From NCBI GenBank assembly GCA_049653005.1, contig JBASFL010000066.1:1-64000 (forward strand): DNA of 64,000 bases, given 5' to 3'. The DNA comes from UBA2334 sp049653005 (lineage in GTDB: Bacteria > Pseudomonadota > Gammaproteobacteria > Burkholderiales > Burkholderiaceae_C). Position numbers and translations under genes: made by a program. Below the pieces are notes generated by a model. That model saw nothing but the letters and a program-made list of their open reading frames with translations, ran no database searches and was not told where the DNA came from. Below are positions 8,071-17,108 of the stretch, one piece after another (the first letter of the stretch is position 1; every line of letters starts with the position of its first letter).

Positions 8071-9876
8071 TCAGAACGTGCGAACCTTGGGCGGCACCGA
8101 GTCCACCGTCAGGGGCTTGAGATTGACCGGCTTGTACGACAAGCCGTTGGTGGCGCTGTCCCACAGGGTGTGTTTCATCCACACCGCGTCGTTGCGGCCC
8201 AATGGGCATTCCGCGTCGTCGGCAGAGCGCTCGTAGTCGCTCACAGTGTGGGCACCGCGGCACTCCTGGCGGGCAGCGGCCGAGGTCATGGTGGCTTGTG
8301 CGCATTCCATCAGGTTCTCCACTTCCAGCGCTTCCACGCGGGCGGTGTTGAACACTTTGGACTTGTCGCCCAGCGTGATGGCGTTGACGCGTTCGCGCAG
8401 TGCGTTGATCTTGACAACGCCTTCGTTCATGCTGGCCTGTGTGCGGAACACGCCAGCGTGTTGCTGCATGGAGGCGCGCATGTCGTTGGCCACGTCCTGG
8501 GCGTATTCGCCACTGGTGCTGTTGTCCAGGCGGGCAAGGCGCGACAGCGTCTTGTCGGCAGCATCGGCGGGCAACGCTTTGTGGTTTTTGTTTTTCAGGT
8601 TGTAGTCAACGATGTGGTTGCCGGCTGCACGACCGAACACCAGCAAGTCGAGCAACGAGTTGGTGCCCAGGCGGTTGGCGCCGTGCACGCTGACGCAAGA
8701 GCACTCGCCCACCGCGTACAGGCCGTTCAGCACTTTCTGGCTGCCGTTGCTGTCGGGGGTGACCACTTGACCGTTCACATTGGTGGGGATGCCGCCCATT
8801 TGGTAGTGGATGGTGGGCACCACCGGGATGGGTTCTCGGGTGATGTCCACGTTCGCAAAGTTCACGCCGATTTCATACACCGATGGCAGGCGCTTGTGGA
8901 TGGTGTCGGCACCCAGGTGGTCCAGTTTCAGGTACACGAAGTCCTTGTTCGGACCGCAGCCACGGCCTTCCTTGATTTCTTGGTCCATGCAGCGGGACAC
9001 GAAGTCGCGCGGGGCCAAGTCTTTCAGTGTGGGCGCATAGCGCTCCATGAAACGTTCGCCGTTGCTGTTGAGCAAAATGGCGCCTTCGCCACGGCAGCCT
9101 TCGGTCAGCAGCACGCCTGCACCGGCCACGCCAGTGGGGTGGAACTGCCAGAACTCCATGTCTTGCAGTGGGATGCCCGCACGCGCGGCCATGCCCAGAC
9201 CGTCACCGGTGTTGATGAAGGCGTTGGTGCTGGCGGCAAAAATGCGGCCTGCGCCACCGGTGGCCAGCAGCGTGGTTTTGGCTTCCAAGATGTGGATGTC
9301 GCCGGTTTCCATTTCGAGGGCGGTCACGCCCACCACGTCGCCATCGGCGTCACGGATCAGGTCAAGCGCCATCCACTCCACGAAGAAGTTGGTGCGGGCT
9401 TGCACGTTTTGCTGGTACAGCGTGTGCAGCATGGCGTGGCCGGTGCGGTCGGCCGCGGCGCAGGCGCGCTGCACGGGCTTTTCACCGTAGTTGGCCGTGT
9501 GGCCACCGAAGGGGCGCTGGTAAATGGTGCCGTCGGGGTTGCGGTCAAAGGGCATGCCCATGTGTTCCAACTCGTACACCACTTTGGGGGCTTCGCGGCA
9601 CATGAACTCAATGGCGTCCTGGTCGCCCAGCCAATCGGAGCCCTTGATCGTGTCGTAGAAGTGGTAGTGCCAGTTGTCTTCGGACATGTTGCCCAGAGAC
9701 GCACCGATGCCACCCTGAGCGGCCACGGTGTGGCTGCGGGTGGGAAACACTTTGGACAGCACGGCCACGTTCAGGCCGGCACGGGCCAGTTGCAGCGAGG
9801 CACGCATGCCAGAACCGCCCGCACCGACGATAACCACATCGAAACGGCGCTTGGTCACAGAAGAAGCTTTTGTCAT
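8071..9876 (-). CDS. sdhA: succinate dehydrogenase flavoprotein subunit
   Basis: A 601-residue catalytic subunit that oxidises succinate to fumarate. The FAD-binding loop GAGGSG is at residues 18-23 and the flavinylated histidine is probably His49 (TRSHTVAAQGG). It starts three bases after sdhD. A long antisense open frame across it is a GC-driven shadow. Confidence 0.97.
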   Translation of the reverse strand: MTKASSVTKRRFDVVIVGAGGSGMRASLQLARAGLNVAVLSKVFPTRSHTVAAQGGIGASLGNMSEDNWHYHFYDTIKGSDWLGDQDAIEFMCREAPKVVYELEHMGMPFDRNPDGTIYQRPFGGHTANYGEKPVQRACAAADRTGHAMLHTLYQQNVQARTNFFVEWMALDLIRDADGDVVGVTALEMETGDIHILEAKTTLLATGGAGRIFAASTNAFINTGDGLGMAARAGIPLQDMEFWQFHPTGVAGAGVLLTEGCRGEGAILLNSNGERFMERYAPTLKDLAPRDFVSRCMDQEIKEGRGCGPNKDFVYLKLDHLGADTIHKRLPSVYEIGVNFANVDITREPIPVVPTIHYQMGGIPTNVNGQVVTPDSNGSQKVLNGLYAVGECSCVSVHGANRLGTNSLLDLLVFGRAAGNHIVDYNLKNKNHKALPADAADKTLSRLARLDNSTSGEYAQDVANDMRASMQQHAGVFRTQASMNEGVVKINALRERVNAITLGDKSKVFNTARVEALEVENLMECAQATMTSAAARQECRGAHTVSDYERSADDAECPLGRNDAVWMKHTLWDSATNGLSYKPVNLKPLTVDSVPPKVRTF

Positions 9877-9879
9877 GGC

Positions 9880-10245
9880 TTAGAGCCTCCAGAGAACTTG
9901 AATGGCCCAGCCCATGCAACCCACGAGCCAGACGATGGTGAATGTGTGCAGCGCCAAGCGGATGCCGGGCGGTTTGACGTAATCCATCCAGATGTCACGC
10001 ATGCCAATCCATGCGTGGTAGAACAACGCAATGAACACAGAGAAGGTCAATACCTTCATCCATTGCGCCGCAAAAATGCCCGCCCAGCCTTCGTAGCCGA
10101 TGGGGCCGCTGGTGGTCAGTACTTGCAACAGCACCACTGCAGTGAACAGCACGATGAGTGCCGCTGTGACACGTTGTGCCAGCCAGTCGCGCAAGCCGTA
10201 GTGCGCACCGACCACCACGCGTTTTGAACCGTAATTGACAGCCAT
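9880..10245 (-). CDS. sdhD: succinate dehydrogenase membrane anchor subunit
   Basis: A 121-residue membrane protein with three hydrophobic helices. Together with SdhC it binds haem b and ubiquinone. The histidine in FYHAWIGMRDIWMDY (about residue 77) fits the conserved SdhD helix. The ATG giving MAVNYGSKR was chosen because it follows a purine-rich stretch (AAGGAAAC) and gives normal length; a longer upstream frame would overlap sdhC. Confidence 0.93.
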   Translation of the reverse strand: MAVNYGSKRVVVGAHYGLRDWLAQRVTAALIVLFTAVVLLQVLTTSGPIGYEGWAGIFAAQWMKVLTFSVFIALFYHAWIGMRDIWMDYVKPPGIRLALHTFTIVWLVGCMGWAIQVLWRL

Positions 10246-10285
10246 GTTTGTGTTTCCTTGAAAATTCGTTGACGGACGCCGTGTG

Positions 10286-10717
10286 TCAGTACAGGCCGAA
10301 CAGCTTGGCACCCAAAATGGCGGTCAAGCCCAGGCTCAGTGCCAAAACCACTTTGGCGGACGACGCGCCAAATTCTTTGCTGACCGCGTGGCGGGCATCC
10401 ATGTACAGGTGGCGCACACCGGCGATCAGGTGGTGCGTGTACGCCCACATCAAGCCCAGCACCACCAATTTCACCAATGCGCCCGGAAAAATCCACAGGC
10501 CTGCCGACAGCGCGGCGGTGAATGCCTCGAAGGAGATCTCCGACGACACCGATGTGTCAAACATCCAGACAATGAAGGGCATCAGCAAAAACATCATGGC
10601 GCCGCTGACACGGTGCAGGATGGATACCCAGCCCGCCAGCGGCAGGCGGTAAGTGGTGAGGTCTGTGAACGCGTTGATGTTGCGAAACTCGGGGCGCGTC
10701 TTTTTCAGGGGAGTCAT
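10286..10717 (-). CDS. sdhC: succinate dehydrogenase cytochrome b556 subunit
   Basis: A 143-residue membrane subunit, first gene of the sdhCDAB-sdhE-gltA unit. Conserved parts are the N-terminal RPLSP-type region (here TYRLPLAGWVSILHRVSG) and the haem-ligand region HHLIAGVRHLYMD (residues 95-106). Three membrane helices are visible. The 125 bases upstream, before the GntR gene, are where its promoter must lie. Confidence 0.95.
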   Translation of the reverse strand: MTPLKKTRPEFRNINAFTDLTTYRLPLAGWVSILHRVSGAMMFLLMPFIVWMFDTSVSSEISFEAFTAALSAGLWIFPGALVKLVVLGLMWAYTHHLIAGVRHLYMDARHAVSKEFGASSAKVVLALSLGLTAILGAKLFGLY

Positions 10718-10789
10718 GTGGGCGCTTTCTTAGGCGATGTGAAAGAGATGTAACTCTCTGGTAACCGAGCGGGATGGCTCTCAAATTCT

Positions 10790-10819
10790 ATTGCAATGCA
10801 GCATTCACGAACCTTTCAA
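10790..10819 (-). promoter_or_regulatory. possible sigma-70 promoter of sdhC
   Basis: On the minus strand TTGAAA (10819-10814) and TGCAAT (10795-10790) are separated by 18 bases, about 75 bases before the sdhC start. The match at -10 is weak; an overlapping TAGAAT is an alternative. Confidence 0.3.
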
Positions 10820-10842
10820 CCGGGCCGTGTCGAGTGCCATGG

Positions 10843-11613
10843 TCAACTTAATTCGTTTTTGTAGTGGTGCATGTCTGTGCGGTAAAGCCCGCGGCGCAGT
10901 TCCATGGGGACGTCGTTGTACGTGTAAGCAATGCGTTCCACACCCAGCAGCGGATGCCCGGTGGGTATGTCCAGCAAGCCGGCGGCTTCGGATGTGGCCC
11001 CCACGGCCTTGATTTTTTCTTCTGCCCGCACCATGCGCACGCCAAACTGGCTTTCAAAGAAGGCGTACATCGGTCCCTGGTCTGACGAGAGTGCTTCCTG
11101 TGTCAAGCCTTTGAAGGGGGTGCCTGGCAGCCACACGTCCTCCAGGATGGTGGGCACGCCCCCGAACGCCAGCACACGCCTGACCAAGACCACCGGGTCT
11201 GCACTGCGCAGGCCCAGAAGCCGCCCGATTTCGGCAGTGGCGCGCATCCGCCGACAATCGACGATGGTGCGTTCCGCGCGGTCTTCTTGCCCGGCATCGG
11301 GTTGCAAGCGCAAAAAACGGTATTGAATGTGCCGCTCGGCGTGCGTGGCCACAAAAGTGCCCTTGCCCTGTCGGCGCACCACCAAGTTGTCTGCCGCGAG
11401 TTCGTCAATGGCTTTGCGCACGGTGCCCTGGCTGACGCGGAAGCGCCCGGCCAGCTCTTGCTCGCTGGGCATCACGTCGCCTGGCTTCCACTCTCCGCCT
11501 TGCAGGCTTTGCAAAATCAGCGTTTTGATCTGCTGGTACAGCGGGCTGAACGCGGGCGTTGCGGCTGCGCCAGGGGGCTCGACCATATCGGATGGCGGGG
11601 TGTTTGTGTTCAT
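10843..11613 (-). CDS. GntR-family (HutC-type) transcriptional regulator, probable TCA-cycle regulator
   Basis: A 256-residue regulator. The N-terminal winged-helix domain is about residues 22-90 (PLYQQIKTLI, PSEQELAGRFRVSQGTVRKA); the C-terminal half is a UTRA-type effector domain. The ATG at 11613 follows GGAG at good distance, so longer upstream starts were rejected. The gene lies between sdhC and, divergently, mdh-citE-like-acnB, which suggests control of TCA-cycle genes. Its own -10/-35 elements enclose a perfect palindrome, consistent with autoregulation. The effector cannot be told from sequence. Confidence 0.85.
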   Translation of the reverse strand: MNTNTPPSDMVEPPGAAATPAFSPLYQQIKTLILQSLQGGEWKPGDVMPSEQELAGRFRVSQGTVRKAIDELAADNLVVRRQGKGTFVATHAERHIQYRFLRLQPDAGQEDRAERTIVDCRRMRATAEIGRLLGLRSADPVVLVRRVLAFGGVPTILEDVWLPGTPFKGLTQEALSSDQGPMYAFFESQFGVRMVRAEEKIKAVGATSEAAGLLDIPTGHPLLGVERIAYTYNDVPMELRRGLYRTDMHHYKNELS

Positions 11614-11628
11614 GTTTGTCTCCGAGCA

Positions 11629-11656
11629 ATCATATCTTATATAAGACATAAGACAA
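11629..11656 (-). promoter_or_regulatory. probable sigma-70 promoter of the gntR gene
   Basis: On the minus strand TTGTCT (11656-11651) and TATGAT (11634-11629) are 16 bases apart, just upstream of the gntR ribosome binding site. The spacer is occupied by the operator palindrome. Confidence 0.55.
11635..11654. promoter_or_regulatory. probable GntR operator between gntR and mdh
   Basis: A perfect 12-bp palindrome TCTTATATAAGA (11635-11646) overlaps a tandem direct repeat ATAAGAC-ATAAGAC (11641-11654). It lies inside the gntR promoter spacer and immediately upstream of the mdh -35 box. The AT-rich run stands out in this GC-rich DNA. Confidence 0.6.
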
Positions 11657-11657
11657 A

Positions 11658-11686
11658 TTGACGCAGGGGGTTTTGACGGGTACACT
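11658..11686 (+). promoter_or_regulatory. probable sigma-70 promoter of mdh
   Basis: TTGACG (11658-11663), 17-base spacer, TACACT (11681-11686). It would give a leader of about 120 bases before the mdh ATG. Confidence 0.55.
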
Positions 11687-11812
11687 TGAACGCGAATTTG
11701 GGGCCTGCCCGGGCGGCTAGAAAAAGCCGGTTCGGGTGGGTTCACCAGGTTTTTCTCGCACATCCCCCACAAGCGACTTCCTCAAACCTTCTGTCTTTCT
11801 GGAGTTTTCACC

Positions 11813-12799
11813 ATGTCCAAGAAACCTGTTCGTGTTGCTGTCACCGGTGCTGCCGGTCAAATCGGTTATGCCCTGTTGTTCCGCATCGCCTCCGGTGAAA
11901 TGCTCGGCAAAGACCAGCCTGTGATCCTCCAGTTGCTGGAAGTGCCCATGGAAAAGGCCCAGGAAGCGCTCAAGGGCGTGATCATGGAATTGGAAGACTG
12001 CGCATTCCCCCTGTTGGCCGGTATCGAAGCCCACAGCGACCCCATGACCGCGTTCAAGGACACCGACTACGCCTTGCTGGTGGGTGCCCGCCCCCGTGGC
12101 CCCGGCATGGAGCGCGCCGACTTGTTGGCCGCCAACGCACAAATCTTCACGGCACAAGGCAAGGCACTGAACGCCGTGGCTTCCCGCAATGTCCGCGTGT
12201 TGGTGGTGGGCAATCCTGCCAACACCAATGCCTACATCGCCATGAAGTCGGCCCCCGACCTGCCAGCGAAAAACTTCACCGCCATGCTGCGCCTGGACCA
12301 CAACCGTGCCGCCAGCCAGATCGCTGCCAAAACCGGCAAACCCGTGGCTGCCATCGAGAAACTGGCCGTGTGGGGCAACCACTCGCCCACCATGTACGCC
12401 GACTACCGTTTTGCCACGATCGACGGCCAGTCTGTCAAAGACATGATCAACGACGACGTGTGGAACCGTGACGTGTTCCTGCCCACCGTGGGCAAGCGCG
12501 GCGCCGCCATCATTGCCGCCCGTGGCGTGTCGTCTGCTGCTTCCGCTGCCAACGCTGCCATCGACCACATGCGCGACTGGGCCCTGGGCACCAACGGCAA
12601 GTGGGTCACGATGGGCGTGCCTTCCAACGGCGAATACGGCATTCCCAAGGAAGTCATGTTTGGCTATCCAGTCACCTGCGAAGGCGGCGAATACAAACTG
12701 GTTGAAGGCCTGCCCATCGACGCGTTCTCGCAAGAATGCATCAACAAAACCCTGGCCGAGTTGCAGGGTGAGCAAGACGGCGTCAAGCACCTGCTGTAA
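11813..12799 (+). CDS. mdh: malate dehydrogenase
   Basis: A 328-residue NAD-dependent malate dehydrogenase that interconverts malate and oxaloacetate. Visible are the Rossmann loop TGAAGQIGYALLFRI (residues 11-25), the substrate loop ARPRGPGMER and catalytic His190 (WGNHSPTMYAD). The ATG follows GGAG. It heads a plus-strand group with the CitE-like gene and acnB. Confidence 0.96.
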   Translation: MSKKPVRVAVTGAAGQIGYALLFRIASGEMLGKDQPVILQLLEVPMEKAQEALKGVIMELEDCAFPLLAGIEAHSDPMTAFKDTDYALLVGARPRGPGMERADLLAANAQIFTAQGKALNAVASRNVRVLVVGNPANTNAYIAMKSAPDLPAKNFTAMLRLDHNRAASQIAAKTGKPVAAIEKLAVWGNHSPTMYADYRFATIDGQSVKDMINDDVWNRDVFLPTVGKRGAAIIAARGVSSAASAANAAIDHMRDWALGTNGKWVTMGVPSNGEYGIPKEVMFGYPVTCEGGEYKLVEGLPIDAFSQECINKTLAELQGEQDGVKHLL

Positions 12800-12825
12800 A
12801 CCGTGCTGATCACCGGGGCCACGGC

Positions 12826-13794
12826 ATGACGCACCCGCGCAACGTGTTGTTGGGAGCGCAAGCAGGGGGCAGTTTTCTGCCCGTTTGCGACCACTACAGC
12901 GGTGTGGCTGCGCGCATGCGCAAGAGCCTGCAGTTGCAAGCCGAACTCGCCCAAGAGTTCGGCACCTGCGTGTTCGACGTGACCCTGGACTGCGAAGACG
13001 GTGCCCCCGTGGGCGGTGAAGCCGAACACGCCGCCCTGGTGGCCGAGTTGCTGGCATCGGCCAGCCCTGGCTGCCGTGTGGGCGTGCGGGTTCACGCGGT
13101 CGATCACCCCGCGTTTGAGGGCGATCTGGCCGCCCTGGTGGGCGCACAGCCCGCTTTTGTCATGCTGCCGAAAGTGGACACGCTGGCACAGGTTGCCCAG
13201 GCCATGGCCGCCATTGACGCGGCGGGCGGGCCACAACTGCCACTGCACGTGCTGCTTGAGTCCCCGTTGGCCATTCACCACGCGTTTGACATTGCGGCGC
13301 ACCCCCGGGTGCAGTCGCTCAGTTTCGGTCTGATGGATTTTGTGTCTGCCCATGGCGGCGCCATTCCGTCATCGGGCATGGGTGTGGCTGGGCAGTTTGC
13401 CCACCCGCTGGTCGTGCGAGCCAAATTGGCTTTGGCGAGTGCAGCCCACGCGTTTGGCAAAGTGCCCTCACACTGTGTGGTGACCGAGTTCCGCGACACC
13501 GTGGCGCTGCGGCAAGCGGCGCTGAAGGCCCGCAACGAGTTGGGTTACACCCGCATGTGGAGCATCCACCCCGACCAGATTCGCACCATCGTCGATGTGT
13601 TTGCCCCCACGCTGGACGAGGTGGACGAAGCCGCCCACATCATCGACCAGGCGGCCCGCCACGACTGGGCCCCTACCCAGGTGGCAGGCAAATTGCATGA
13701 CCGTGCCAGCTACCGATTTTTCTGGCAAATATTGGAGCGCGCTCACCAGACTGGGCGTGCGCTACCGGCCGAAATGGCCCATTATTTTTCTTGA
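12826..13794 (+). CDS. HpcH/HpaI (CitE-like) aldolase/citrate lyase family protein
   Basis: A 322-residue TIM-barrel protein of the CitE/malyl-CoA lyase superfamily. Recognisable parts are VTLDCEDGAP (metal-binding Asp/Glu loop), VMLPKVDT, LLESPLAIHHA (acidic metal ligand) and the C-terminal MWSIHPDQI. It lies 26 bases after mdh and 18 bases before acnB, so it is co-transcribed with TCA-cycle enzymes. No citrate lyase alpha or gamma subunit genes are nearby, which argues against true citrate lyase. A CoA-ester lyase acting on a malyl- or citramalyl-type compound is possible, but the substrate is unknown. Confidence 0.8.
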   Translation: MTHPRNVLLGAQAGGSFLPVCDHYSGVAARMRKSLQLQAELAQEFGTCVFDVTLDCEDGAPVGGEAEHAALVAELLASASPGCRVGVRVHAVDHPAFEGDLAALVGAQPAFVMLPKVDTLAQVAQAMAAIDAAGGPQLPLHVLLESPLAIHHAFDIAAHPRVQSLSFGLMDFVSAHGGAIPSSGMGVAGQFAHPLVVRAKLALASAAHAFGKVPSHCVVTEFRDTVALRQAALKARNELGYTRMWSIHPDQIRTIVDVFAPTLDEVDEAAHIIDQAARHDWAPTQVAGKLHDRASYRFFWQILERAHQTGRALPAEMAHYFS

Positions 13795-13812
13795 CAACGA
13801 CTGGAGTTTCCC

Positions 13813-16404
13813 ATGTTGAAAGCCTACCGTGACCACGTTGCCGAGCGCGCTGCGCTGGGCATCCCCCCGCTGCCCCTGGACGCCAAGCAGGTTGAAGCCC
13901 TGATCGAGCTGATCAAGACCCCCCCTGCCGGTGAAGACGCGTTCCTGATGGACCTGCTGACCCACCGCGTGCCCCCCGGCGTGGACGACGCGGCCAAGGT
14001 CAAGGCCAGCTTCCTGGCTGCCGTGGCGCATGGCGACATTGCCGTGTCCCTGGTCAGCAAAGCCAAGGCCACCGAGTTGCTGGGCACCATGGTGGGTGGC
14101 TACAACGTGCACCCCCTGATCGAGTTGCTCGACGACGCTGAAGTGGCCGGTGTGGCCGCTGCGGCGTTGAAGAAAACCCTGTTGATGTTCGACTTCTTCA
14201 ACGACGTGGCCGAAAAAGCCAAAGCAGGCAATGCGTTCGCCAAAGACGTCATGCAAAGCTGGGCCGATGCCGAGTGGTTCACCAGCCGCCCCGAAGTCGA
14301 GAAAAAAATCACCGTCACCGTGTTCAAGGTGCCCGGCGAAACCAACACCGACGACCTGTCACCCGCGCCCGATGCCTGGAGCCGCCCCGACATCCCGTTG
14401 CACTACCTGGCCATGTTGAAAAACACCCGTCCCGACGCGGCTTTCAAGCCCGAAGAAGACGGCAAGCGCGGCCCCATGCAGTTCATCGAAGACCTGAAGA
14501 AAAAAGGCAACCTCGTGGCCTACGTGGGCGACGTGGTGGGCACCGGCTCCAGCCGCAAATCGGCCACCAACAGCGTGATCTGGGCCACCGGCCAGGACAT
14601 CCCGTTTGTGCCGAACAAGCGTTTTGGCGGTGTGACCCTGGGCGGCAAAATCGCCCCCATCTTCTTCAACACGCAAGAAGATTCTGGCTCGCTGCCCATT
14701 GAAGTGGACGTGTCCAAACTCGAAATGGGCGACGTGGTTGACGTGTTGCCCTACGACGGCAAGATCGTTCGCAACGGCGAAACCGTGGTGGAGTTCAGGC
14801 TGAAAAGCGACGTGTTGTTTGACGAAGTGCGCGCCGGTGGCCGCATCAACCTCATCATCGGCCGCAGCCTGACCGCCAAGGCCCGTGAATTCCTGGGCTT
14901 GCCTGCCAGCACCCTGTTCCGTCTGCCCTCCGAACCCACCGCTACCAAGGCCGGTTTCACACTGGCACAGAAGATGGTTGGCCGCGCCGTCGGTCTGCCA
15001 GAAGGCCAGGGCGTGCGCCCCGGTACTTACTGCGAACCCAAAATGACCACCGTGGGCAGCCAGGACACCACCGGCCCCATGACCCGCGACGAGCTGAAAG
15101 ACCTGGCTTGCCTGGGCTTCAGTGCAGATTTGGTGATGCAGTCCTTCTGCCACACAGCCGCTTACCCCAAGCCCGTGGACGTGAAAACCCACCGCGAACT
15201 GCCCAAGTTCATCAGCAGCCGTGGCGGCGTGGCACTGCGTCCCGGTGACGGCGTGATCCACAGCTGGCTCAACCGCTTGCTGTTGCCCGACACCGTGGGC
15301 ACCGGTGGCGACAGCCACACCCGCTTCCCCATCGGCATCAGCTTCCCAGCCGGTTCCGGTCTGGTCGCTTTCGGTGCGGCCACCGGCGTGATGCCCCTGG
15401 ACATGCCCGAATCCGTGCTGGTGCGCTTCAAGGGCGAAATGCAACCCGGCATCACCCTGCGCGACCTGGTGCACGCCATTCCGCTGTACGCCATCCGCGC
15501 CGGTTTGCTGACCGTTGCCAAGGCTGGCAAGAAGAACGTGTTCTCCGGCCGTATCCTGGAAATCGAAGGTTTGCCCAACCTGAAGGTCGAGCAAGCGTTT
15601 GAGCTGTCCGATGCGTCTGCCGAGCGTTCTGCCGCCGGTTGCACCGTCAAGCTCAACCCCGAGCCGATCAAGGAATACCTCACCAGCAACGTCGTGCTGA
15701 TGAAGAACATGATTGCCGACGGCTACGCCGATGCCCGCACCCTGGCACGCCGCATCGAAAAGGTCGAAGCCTGGTTGGCCAACCCCAACCTGCTGGAAGC
15801 CGACAAAGACGCCGAATACGCCGCCGTGATCGAGATCGACCTGGCCGATCTGAACGAGCCCGTGTTGTGCTGCCCCAACGACCCCGATGACGCCAAACTG
15901 CTGTCCGACGTGGCAGGCACCAAGATCGACGAAGTGTTTATCGGCTCTTGCATGACCAACATCGGTCACTTCCGTGCCGCGTCAAACCTGCTGGCTGGCA
16001 AGCGCGACATCCCCGTCAAGCTGTGGCTGGCCCCACCCACCAAGATGGACGCACAAGAGTTGACCCGCGAAGGCCACTACGGCGTGTTCGGCGCGGCCGG
16101 TGCGCGCACCGAGATGCCCGGTTGCAGCCTGTGCATGGGCAACCAGGCGCAGGTGCGTGAAGGTGCCACCGTGGTGTCCACCTCCACCCGCAACTTCCCC
16201 AACCGCCTGGGCAAAAACACCAACGTGTACCTGGCCTCTGCCGAGCTGGCGGCGATTGCGTCCAAAATTGGCCGCATTCCCACCGTGGCCGAGTACCAAG
16301 CTGACATGGCTGGCCTGAACAAGGACAGCAGCAAGGTGTACCAGTACCTGAACTTCGACCAGATCGAAGAGTACGCGGACATTGCCAAGGGCGTGACAGC
16401 CTGA
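13813..16404 (+). CDS. acnB: bifunctional aconitate hydratase 2 / 2-methylisocitrate dehydratase
   Basis: An 863-residue AcnB with the family order: N-terminal HEAT-like domain, swivel domain, then the catalytic domains. The [4Fe-4S] cysteines are Cys713 (FIGSCMTN), Cys771 and Cys774 (GCSLCMGN), close to E. coli numbering. It converts citrate to isocitrate and may take 2-methylisocitrate. It ends the mdh group and is followed by a strong terminator. Confidence 0.97.
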   Translation: MLKAYRDHVAERAALGIPPLPLDAKQVEALIELIKTPPAGEDAFLMDLLTHRVPPGVDDAAKVKASFLAAVAHGDIAVSLVSKAKATELLGTMVGGYNVHPLIELLDDAEVAGVAAAALKKTLLMFDFFNDVAEKAKAGNAFAKDVMQSWADAEWFTSRPEVEKKITVTVFKVPGETNTDDLSPAPDAWSRPDIPLHYLAMLKNTRPDAAFKPEEDGKRGPMQFIEDLKKKGNLVAYVGDVVGTGSSRKSATNSVIWATGQDIPFVPNKRFGGVTLGGKIAPIFFNTQEDSGSLPIEVDVSKLEMGDVVDVLPYDGKIVRNGETVVEFRLKSDVLFDEVRAGGRINLIIGRSLTAKAREFLGLPASTLFRLPSEPTATKAGFTLAQKMVGRAVGLPEGQGVRPGTYCEPKMTTVGSQDTTGPMTRDELKDLACLGFSADLVMQSFCHTAAYPKPVDVKTHRELPKFISSRGGVALRPGDGVIHSWLNRLLLPDTVGTGGDSHTRFPIGISFPAGSGLVAFGAATGVMPLDMPESVLVRFKGEMQPGITLRDLVHAIPLYAIRAGLLTVAKAGKKNVFSGRILEIEGLPNLKVEQAFELSDASAERSAAGCTVKLNPEPIKEYLTSNVVLMKNMIADGYADARTLARRIEKVEAWLANPNLLEADKDAEYAAVIEIDLADLNEPVLCCPNDPDDAKLLSDVAGTKIDEVFIGSCMTNIGHFRAASNLLAGKRDIPVKLWLAPPTKMDAQELTREGHYGVFGAAGARTEMPGCSLCMGNQAQVREGATVVSTSTRNFPNRLGKNTNVYLASAELAAIASKIGRIPTVAEYQADMAGLNKDSSKVYQYLNFDQIEEYADIAKGVTA

Positions 16405-16426
16405 GCGGCACCCGTGCCCCACAATG

Positions 16427-16452
16427 AAGCGGCCTTCGGGCCGCTTTTTTTT
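16427..16452 (+). terminator. rho-independent terminator after acnB
   Basis: GCGGCC, TTCG tetraloop, GGCCGC, then eight T. It ends the mdh-citE-like-acnB unit. Confidence 0.93.
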
Positions 16453-16474
16453 GACTTTTTTTGGGCCACATGCC

Positions 16475-17092
16475 ATGAAACTCCACATCGCCCCCCGTGC
16501 CCCCAACCCCCGCCGCGTGATGATATTCGTGGCCGAGAAGCAGATTCCCGGCATTGAACTGGTGAACGTGGACATCAACAACCTGGCGCACAAAACCGAG
16601 GCGTTCCGGGCCCTCAACCCCCTGACCACCGTGCCGTCACTGGAACTGGGTGACGGACGGGTGTTGTCGGAGAGTCGGGCCATTTGCACCTGGCTGGAAG
16701 GCCGTTACCCCGATCGCAACCTGATGGGGCAAGACGCCGACGAGCGCGCCTTCATTGAAATGGCCGACCGCCGTGCCGAGTGGTACCTGCTGGTGCCCAT
16801 GGCCCAGGTGATCCGCCACACCCACCCCGGGCTGGCGGCGTTGGAGCAGCCCCAGTTTGCCGACTACGGCCAAGCCCAGAAAGCCAAAGCACTGGACTAC
16901 GCCGCCCGGTTCGACCAACTGCTGCAAACCCAGCCGTGGATGGCAGGCGAGCGCTTCACCATTGCCGACATCACCGCGTTTTGTGCGTTGGAATTTGCCC
17001 GGTTGATGAAATTCAGCGCAGCGGCCGAAGGGCTGCACGCCCTGCAAGCGTGGCGCGACCGCGTGGCGCAGCGCCCATCGGCCACCGTTTGA
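16475..17092 (+). CDS. glutathione S-transferase family protein
   Basis: A 205-residue protein with an N-terminal thioredoxin-like GST domain (MKLHIAPRAPNPRRVMIFV, then NPLTTVPSLELGDGRVLSESRAI, the conserved Pro and Ser-Arg glutathione-binding region) and an alpha-helical C-terminal domain from about residue 85. The ATG at 16475 was chosen because an upstream frame would run through the acnB terminator. The substrate is unknown. It converges on the chemoreceptor gene. Confidence 0.85.
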   Translation: MKLHIAPRAPNPRRVMIFVAEKQIPGIELVNVDINNLAHKTEAFRALNPLTTVPSLELGDGRVLSESRAICTWLEGRYPDRNLMGQDADERAFIEMADRRAEWYLLVPMAQVIRHTHPGLAALEQPQFADYGQAQKAKALDYAARFDQLLQTQPWMAGERFTIADITAFCALEFARLMKFSAAAEGLHALQAWRDRVAQRPSATV

Positions 17093-17108
17093 GCGGTTGG
17101 CCGGAGGC

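Noticed and set aside
8017..10227. 736-codon open frame on the plus strand across sdhA/sdhD
   Set aside because: Antisense to clear sdh genes; low-complexity His/Gly/Ala/Val composition is typical of GC-rich shadow frames.
14359..15969. 536-codon minus-strand frame across acnB
   Set aside because: Shadow of acnB with biased composition.
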